Source: Elymus sibiricus
Lineage: Eukaryota; Streptophyta; Magnoliopsida; Poales; Poaceae
Assembly (NCBI GenBank): GCA_039707655.1
Contig: CM077668.1
Coordinates: 399,803,630-399,867,629 of the forward strand
Reading direction: 5' to 3'
Length of the DNA: 64,000 bases
Shown here: positions 58,122-64,000 of the stretch, in pieces
Layout: every line of letters begins with the position of its first letter
How positions within the stretch are numbered: position 1 is the stretch's first letter
Program-made: the position numbers and the translations under genes
The notes under the pieces: generated by a model
What the model was told of the DNA's origin: nothing
The model's database searches: none
The model's input: the letters and a program-made list of their open reading frames with translations, nothing else

Positions 58122-58619
58122 AGCGCCAGAGGGATGCGTCGCCGTGCCCGTGCGCAAGCTCGGGTGGCATGCACAGCTTGCAACGACGTCCTGTTTGTCC
58201 CGTGCGCAAGCTCCACTGGTCCCCTGGTGCACGCTCCGGCAATCCTCTTTGCCCTCCTCGAGTCCTCGGTTCCATGGTGAAGCGCCGCCGCTCGCCAGCT
58301 GCGAACGGCGGAGTCAGCTCCAACAGTCTCCGGTGGCGGGCGGCGGCGGCGGGATTGGGTCGGGGCTTGCGCTGGGAACGAACAGAGAGCGAGGGCCTAG
58401 GTTTGGGGATAGCACTGCTACCGAGTTGGATGCTGAGTTGGCTGCCTTGTCAGCATTGACTCGGTCAAGACCAGTTGACCAACACAAAACCAAGTCAAGG
58501 GTTGTGTTTTGAACTGTGTGATAAGTTGAGGGTGTAATGTGACCGGTTTTAAATATGTGGGATGTAAATCAAACCGCTTGGTTAGTTGAGGCCTTGAGGG
58601 TTGAAATGTGAACTCAATG
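58122..58619. other. Unassigned, partly GC-rich segment
   Basis: No gene recognised. CGTGCCCGTGCGCAAGCTC and CCGTGCGCAAGCTC form a short direct repeat (about 58142 and 58200). Confidence 0.4.
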
Positions 58620-59065
58620 AAAAATGAAGATGGAGGCTGGCGGATTGCAGATTGAGGGAACAAGCACAATGTTCAGTACTGTCATGAACTACGTTGCTTT
58701 GAGATTGCTTGGGGAGGGGCTAGATTCATGTGGAGCCATGCTGCAACCTCGGAGTTGGATCTTGGGCCATCGTGTGGATGATTATTTATTTCGGTATGTA
58801 GAAAAAATAATCAGAATGTCCAAGTACATGTGTGTACACATTTTGTTTTGCAATTGATCTCCAAAGGGAATGGAATATGATATCGGCAGCCTGAATTTAT
58901 AGCCTTTTTTTTTTACTTTATATGCTTACCTTGTACATATTTATGCGGAATTTTCAACCTAACAAGATCCCCTATTTGATATTTCCCCAACTTTTTGCTT
59001 TTGGTTCTTGGGGTATATGACTGGTCCGGGAACAACCCATTGCCACCAGAACCATTGGGGTATAT
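58620..59065 (+). pseudogene. Oxidosqualene cyclase (triterpene/sterol synthase) gene fragment
   Basis: The first piece (about 58627-58775) reads [27 protein letters not shown] and WILGH. This is the conserved plant oxidosqualene cyclase segment GGWGLHIEG.STMF..V.NYV.LRLLGEG...WIL.H, with the usual GGWG Trp changed to Leu. After about 220 bp of intron-like, T-rich sequence comes VLGVYDWSGNNPLPPE (about 59008-59055), the start of the next exon in this family. Similarity then ends. The family cyclises 2,3-oxidosqualene to sterol or triterpene skeletons at the ER; the DCTAE catalytic motif is absent here. Only some 70 of about 760 residues remain, so it is a relic or a transposon-captured piece. 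Confidence 0.8.
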
Positions 59066-59100
59066 GGGATATTCAACCTAACGAGATCCCCTGTTTAGTA
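58952..59100 (+). repeat. Direct repeat around the second cyclase exon piece
   Basis: TTCAACCTAACAAGATCCCC at 58954 and TTCAACCTAACGAGATCCCC at about 59072 flank the exon piece, and GGGGTATATG is also duplicated. This suggests a local duplication of intron sequence. Confidence 0.7.
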
Positions 59101-59160
59101 CTCTGTCCGTCCTAAAATAAGTGTCATAGCTTTAATACAACTTTGCCTAACCGGATGAAC
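59096..59160. mobile_element. Truncated Stowaway-like MITE end
   Basis: TACTCTGTCCGTCCTAAAAT followed by AAGTGTC resembles the Triticeae Stowaway terminus CTCCCTCCGTCCCAAAATAA. No matching inverted end lies nearby, so only one terminus remains. Confidence 0.5.
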
Positions 59161-59694
59161 CAGCCAAGGTGAGATATTAGAAGAAACTGAACCATTTTCA
59201 GTTCCCTTCCAATCAATCATCCCAAGGTGAGTGAGATGTTGGAGGAAAACAAACTTGATCATCATCTGTTTTTTTCCCCTCACTTCCAGTGCCTCGAAAA
59301 AGGCAAGTAAAACACGAGTATGACTAACATTGCAATAAAATGAAAGAAATAGTTACCACAAAGTTTCACCAGACTCAGATCATGATATTCACTATAAGTG
59401 GAAAGTATACATATCTAAAGAACATCTAACTACGTGAGTTCAGATTTTTGTTTCCTCTACAGGTTTCAAGTTTCAGAAATTTCATACAACATCCACGCAT
59501 TTACAATTCACACATTATAAACAAAGGCAGAGTTGGTAAAACTGATGCACCCTTCTTTTTCTGTATCAACTCAGCATACACAGAATTCTCCACGAAATAC
59601 CCAAACACTTGGGGGACCAAACAAGGCTTCACAAACAACATGGCCGCAACAACTTCAAACCAGGCTCAACAACTAATTTGCAGATAACTAGAAC

Positions 59695-61940
59695 TCAAGG
59701 CTTCGACGAGAACAGGTTGGGGTAGGAGAATGGATCGTCCTCCAACGATGTTGATCTCTGAGGCACACGGGATGGTGCATAACCATCAAAGTCATTTGAA
59801 AAAGAGTCCTGATTATCAAATACCGGTTTCTGCGTCACCTCAGTTTGATGATGACTTTCCTTTTGGCTACCATCACTGTGGCTCTCATGAACCCTAGTGT
59901 TCTTCTTTAGATCGGCAATGCACAGTTTCGCAAGGTTTGCAGCAGCACGTGCTGCCGATGCAGCTCGCTCTGCTGATTCAGCAGCTGTTTGGGCAGCTGA
60001 AACCACGTCATCCATATCAATATTTTCCCCACTCTCTATAGGAGAGATCGAATGCACCTGTTCTGGACGCTTCGAGAACATGTTCAAATCTTTGGGTGTT
60101 TGGGGAGCAGTCACTTCATCAACTGACCTTGTGAAGAATTCTTGCTCTGTTGGCTTCAATGGAGGAGAATTTAAGGGAATCGAGTCACTTCTCTCCATAG
60201 AAGAAGCAGAAGCAAATGGTGGGGGAGAGACAAAAGGAACAAATTGCTTCTTTTCATCTGGCAAAGCTGGCATCCTTGGCTGAGCAAACTGTGGAGAAAC
60301 TGGGGGTTCTGAACTTTTCAGATAATTATAGAACGCAGCATCAGCTGTTGGATTCTCTTCCAAGTCAGGTGGGTTTGAGAAATCATGAGCAGCCGATTGT
60401 GAGCTTTGCACATGTGGACCAATATCTGGGGTTGATTGAGTACCAGAAGCTGGACGAATTGCTGCTTTGGGGACTTCAGGCAAATCCAGTGAGTCAAAGC
60501 CGCCATCAGATTCATAATCTTCACCAGGTTCGTCAGCGGCACTTGCAGCTACTGGTTCCTCATGTTTCTCATTTGGAAGTGGCAGCGTTGAACCACTGAA
60601 ATAGGTTGGTCCATTCTAATGAAAGGGAACATGTTACAAGGTGAGATTCAAAATAATGAACCAACCACAGTTTCTTGTATGTAAAAACTAACCAATAGAT
60701 CTTCATGGGGTTTAAGATATTCCGTCTCTGTTGCTGATGGATCCCAGTCGATCGCATGCTCCTCAGCAATCTCCTTCAGCAGTTTCATCTTTATATCTAC
60801 TGGAGGAGGACGGATTGAAAGTAGTTCAATTATCTGCATAGGTATTGATTCGAATTGTGTCAGTATCAATCTAATGGTTAAGTAACATAAATAGATTACT
60901 TCTTATCATGGAAGTTGGCATATGACCTGACGGTTGACCCCACAATCCGGCATAAGCTCTGCAGCTGCAGCAACAAATTCTTTCCCATATTTAGTCGTAA
61001 ACATCATTTGGACTTGCATCAGTTCAGGCAAGTCTGAACACCTAGGAGCAGCAAAACAGATGCTAGATATTGCCTCTTTGAGATCTATAGGGCATTCCCT
61101 GAAGCAGAAAAAAATTTAACAGGTTAGGACCAACAATTTAGCTGCAAGCCTATGAAAACTGTATGACCACCACATTTGAGAGGATACACTTCAACAACAA
61201 ATTGATTAAGGATATATGAAGGATAATTCAGTGTCGTGCCTCCACCCAGGGAATTCAGTCTAGACAGATGGAGACCCAAAGAACTACTCCCTCCGTAACT
61301 TAATATAAGTCTAGACAGATGGAGACCCAAAGTACAATGCATCGTCTCAGTATACATACAGAAAAATAAATATCTGACATAATCTACAAACACTAGCATA
61401 TATGGTTACTGAATAAGAGGATAGGACAGGTGACAAACTTTTGGGCCTCTATGACAGGAAGGCGAACGGCGACGAGCTCGCAGAAGAGCTCCAGGATCTC
61501 CTGCGCCGCCATCATGTTCTCCTCCCGGACGATGTGCTCCACCTGCGACCACAGAGAAGAAGCAATTAATCATCAAGCGCCATCCCAACCCCCACCCCCA
61601 AAGTCCAAGAGCCTAATCCCACTCTACTGCTATCCCTTGGAATCTGTACCCTGATTCTCGCGGTGGCTTCCTGGCCGGCCTCGAGGAGCTTGGCGATGTC
61701 CCGGCGCATCTGGCGCAGCTGCAACTCCCGGCGGTTCCGCAGCAGCTTTATCCGCGGGATGGACAGCTTGAGCAGCGTCTTGCTGCGTTTTTTACCCCAG
61801 CAGATCAGGAAACGAATCCAATCGAAATCAGAGCAGAAACCAAGAACTCAACTCCCGGGGAAGAAACCGTACCACTTGGCAGCGCGGAAGCCGCCGCCGC
61901 CGCCGCCGCCCTTGCCGAAGAAGGCGTCCAGCATCGACAT
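59695..61940 (-). CDS. IST1-like protein (regulator of Vps4/ESCRT-III in the multivesicular body pathway)
   Basis: Six exons, all with GT-AG introns: 61940-61873, 61782-61650, 61542-61439, 61098-60927, 60833-60693 and 60615-59695. The joined frame is open for 512 codons. The start MSMLDAFFGK followed by seven Gly was chosen because IST1-like proteins begin this way; the frame is open upstream. Residues about 18-190 form the Ist1 helical domain, with typical stretches KTLLKLSIPRIKLLRNRRE, EENMMAAQEILELFCEL, CPIDLKEAISSICFAAPRC, YGKEFVAAAAELMPDCGVN and IIELLSIRPPPVDIKMKLLK. The ~300-residue C-terminus is Ser/Pro-rich and low in complexity, with an Ala-rich helix (AAQTAAESAERAASAARAAA). Family members associate with ESCRT-III and regulate the Vps4/SKD1 ATPase in endosomal sorting; that role is inferred by homology. 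No disabling change is seen, making this the window's one intact host gene. Confidence 0.93.
61257..61332. repeat. 25-bp direct repeat around a Stowaway-like scrap in intron 3
   Basis: AGTCTAGACAGATGGAGACC... occurs at 61257-61281 and 61308-61332. Between the copies is ACTACTCCCTCCGTAACTTA, resembling a Stowaway terminus. It lies within intron 3 of the IST1-like gene and leaves the splice sites intact. Confidence 0.7.
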
Positions 61941-62357
61941 GTGGTTAATCGAGTGGAGGATGCGATTGCCGCGTGGGGTTTGGATCCAAATAGCGACGGC
62001 CAGAGCAAGGAGGGGGAGACGATGGTGAGGGGGTGTGCCGTGTGCGCGTAGAGCCTGGCTGGATCCACCTGCTCCACAGCGAGGAGAATCTCGACCGTCC
62101 GTCCAGACACGTGACTGAGGGAAGGGGGGTTGGGTAGCTTTGCTGTCTGGGACTTTGCTTTGCTCCAAAAAAAAACTAGTAGAACGTCCTTGAATTGCCA
62201 CGGGCTTTTTAAAATTTATAATCGGTATATTTCATTTATCATCCCCTCATCTTAGGTGAATTCGGAGTGCTCTAATTAGAAACACAACAATCGAATATTA
62301 GGAAATTTCACCGAATGTGATAATCTACATAAACCAACAATAACGAAGAACATGATA
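61941..62357 (-). promoter_or_regulatory. Upstream region of the IST1-like gene
   Basis: About 400 bp upstream of the start codon, GC-rich near the gene (likely 5' UTR) and AT-rich from about 62200. No certain TATA box can be assigned. Confidence 0.45.
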
Positions 62358-64000
62358 TCTATCCTAATAATAAAAGGGAGGTGGTATTTTTGGTCCGTCA
62401 TGCACTTCTTCTGCAGAAAAGCCCCTCTCCCTTTTAGAATCAACCCACAGTCCTCTCACACGTGAAAAAAATAAATCTCTAAAGTGGGGAACCAGCCGGG
62501 CCAACAAGAACTCAAACTCCTATCCGATCTCGACCTCGTGCTCTTCCACATCCATTGATAAAGAGGGGTCGTCAAGGCTTGCCCCACCACGACCTCGAGT
62601 AGCCACTGACATCCCTCCCCGCATCTACCCCTACCCACTGTTGCCGCCTGCACTGTCCTTGCTCGTCGGAGGAGGGCCACAATCTCCTCTACGATGGACA
62701 GATCCACGGGGAGGCCACAATCTTCCATGGGAACCCAACCAAGCACACCACCCTCCAAATCCATCCAATCCCAGCCCTAACAACGTCAAGACCCGCCATC
62801 GATCCACGAATCAGGCTCGTCGCATCCGGGTTCACTGTGAGTCTGTGGCAAGTCTGTAGTTGACGTCTTGACTTTGGCTATCCTCACGGCAGCACCATCG
62901 GATCCTGCTTGCTTTTACCATCACTTCGTCTCTCCCCAAGTCAGCGACGCCACCACCGCTTGCGGCTTGCCTACATAAAATCACGAGAAATCCCCATGGC
63001 ATTGCTGTAAGATCACCTCGGCGACCTCGACAGCGACCGATTGGTCTAAGATCTAAGCTAGCCGCTCTCTGTAGAAATCAGTAGAAGCAGGGGACATGGC
63101 TCAGATTTGTTCTTCGGTGAGTGTGCATAACCTGCTGCTGCCCACCAGCTCCTGGTCTATAACTCGCCCATCTCCATGCTTCACACGACCAAGCTCGATG
63201 CGCTGGCCGCGTCCGTCCGCTAGAGCTATATCCAGGCCCTACGATTTTTGGATCACCGGCTCTATGGGTGCCAGGATCGGAGTCGCTGTCATCCGCGCAC
63301 ATCTGGACCACCAGGCAGATCAAGGAGGCCCGCCACTTAGGCTCTACATCACAACATTGTCATAGATTCGCGTGTGGTCAATTCAGAAAGGCATTCATCA
63401 GACTAAGCCCACCCATAACAATTGTGCCCATCAGCTTCGGTGGACGGCTTAGTGAATTTAATGACACCTACATTGCTACTGAAATATTTGGACATATTTA
63501 ATATATTATTTGAAATATTTGATTTTTTTAGTAAATGAAGTTTGAGTATGTTTTGAACATACAAATTGTTTGGTGGAATCATGCAAAAGGAATTATGGGA
63601 ATTCAACATAATTATTTCAGAGAGCATGACGTGTACAATTCGAGAAAATACGATTGTGCTTAGTTTGATCTCGGTGAGCAGAACCTACAGAATATACATA
63701 GTTCACAATTAACCATCAGTCTGGACAAGTGAATGCAAGAGCCAACATAACTTAACCTGCATAACTATACCGGGGAAACCAAGAACGAGTAAATGCATTG
63801 AACATCATTCAGCAAGCATACAGTTCTTAGTGTGTTGACTTCCATCCGAAAAGTAATTTAAATAGGATGGAGCCTGAACATTGAACTTAGTAGTGACAAT
63901 CTATATTATCTTCTCAATGCTAAAGTGACACATTCTTGAATTTTTAAATCAGATCACTGTCGAAAAGAAGCCAACCAAGAAAAGTAAATAAACATCAAGT
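62358..64000. other. No gene recognised; possible Helitron-like start at 62358
   Basis: The segment opens TCTATCCTAATAATAAAAGG, preceded by A, resembling the 5' end of plant Helitrons. No matching 3' end (hairpin plus CTRR) could be fixed. About 62600-63350 is GC-rich with several short frames of no known motif. From 63450 the sequence is AT-rich with nothing supported. Confidence 0.35.

Noticed and set aside
1..64000. CRISPR arrays, bacterial operons, ribosome binding sites, phage attachment sites
   Set aside because: The window is plant nuclear DNA with spliced genes and LTR retrotransposons. The tandem repeats seen are minisatellites inside elements, with no spacer-repeat pattern.
1..64000. 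tRNA or rRNA genes
   Set aside because: The only tRNA-like sequences are short primer binding sites next to LTRs. No cloverleaf-length match or rRNA sequence was recognised.

Overview
The window looks like repeat-rich Triticeae (wheat/barley-type) nuclear DNA. Nearly all of the first 56.7 kb is nested LTR retrotransposons. One intact multi-exon plant gene, an IST1-like ESCRT factor, lies at 59.7-61.9 kb on the minus strand. Organism and family names come from recognising LTR ends, polyprotein motifs and gene structure by eye; no database search was possible.

Layout. 1-1442: the end of an LTR of a minus-strand element running off the left edge. 1443-4114: truncated element A (minus). 4115-22637: a tandem LTR-internal-LTR-internal-LTR array of a second non-autonomous family (called family 2 here, minus), whose last LTR is split by complete element B (15531-22131, plus, TSD GTATT). 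22818-31555: a full-length Angela/BARE-type Copia element (plus) with equal-length 1742-bp LTRs and a single-frame gag-pol broken by two stops. 31556-33568: low-copy DNA with a small inverted-repeat element and microsatellites. 33569-36272: pieces of two more LTR families. 36273-45720: an old Copia-type element with a ruined gag-pol but still similar LTRs. 45721-56667: a second Angela-type element (minus), truncated in integrase and interrupted in gag by complete element C (46923-53444, TSD CGCAC). 56815-58107: a poly(A)-ended retroposon between perfect 14-bp repeats. 58620-59065: a decayed oxidosqualene cyclase fragment. 59695-61940: the IST1-like gene. 62-64 kb: no gene recognised.

The most interesting content is a group of non-autonomous LTR elements (A, B, C and the family 2 array). 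They lack protease, reverse transcriptase and integrase. Each has a tRNA-Asp-type primer site, LTRs that start with the hairpin GATACGT-CTCCA-ACGTATC, a polypurine tract AAGCTTGGGGATGC, and one open reading frame in the gag position. Two unrelated ORF types occur: a 233-residue 'MSDFGMAE' protein (intact in B and C) and an acidic 'YYERG' protein (family 2, and broken in A). A combines B/C-type LTRs with a family 2-type ORF, so LTR and ORF modules appear to have been exchanged. Several short internal blocks are shared by elements whose ORFs are unrelated, which suggests cis-acting signals used by a common helper element.
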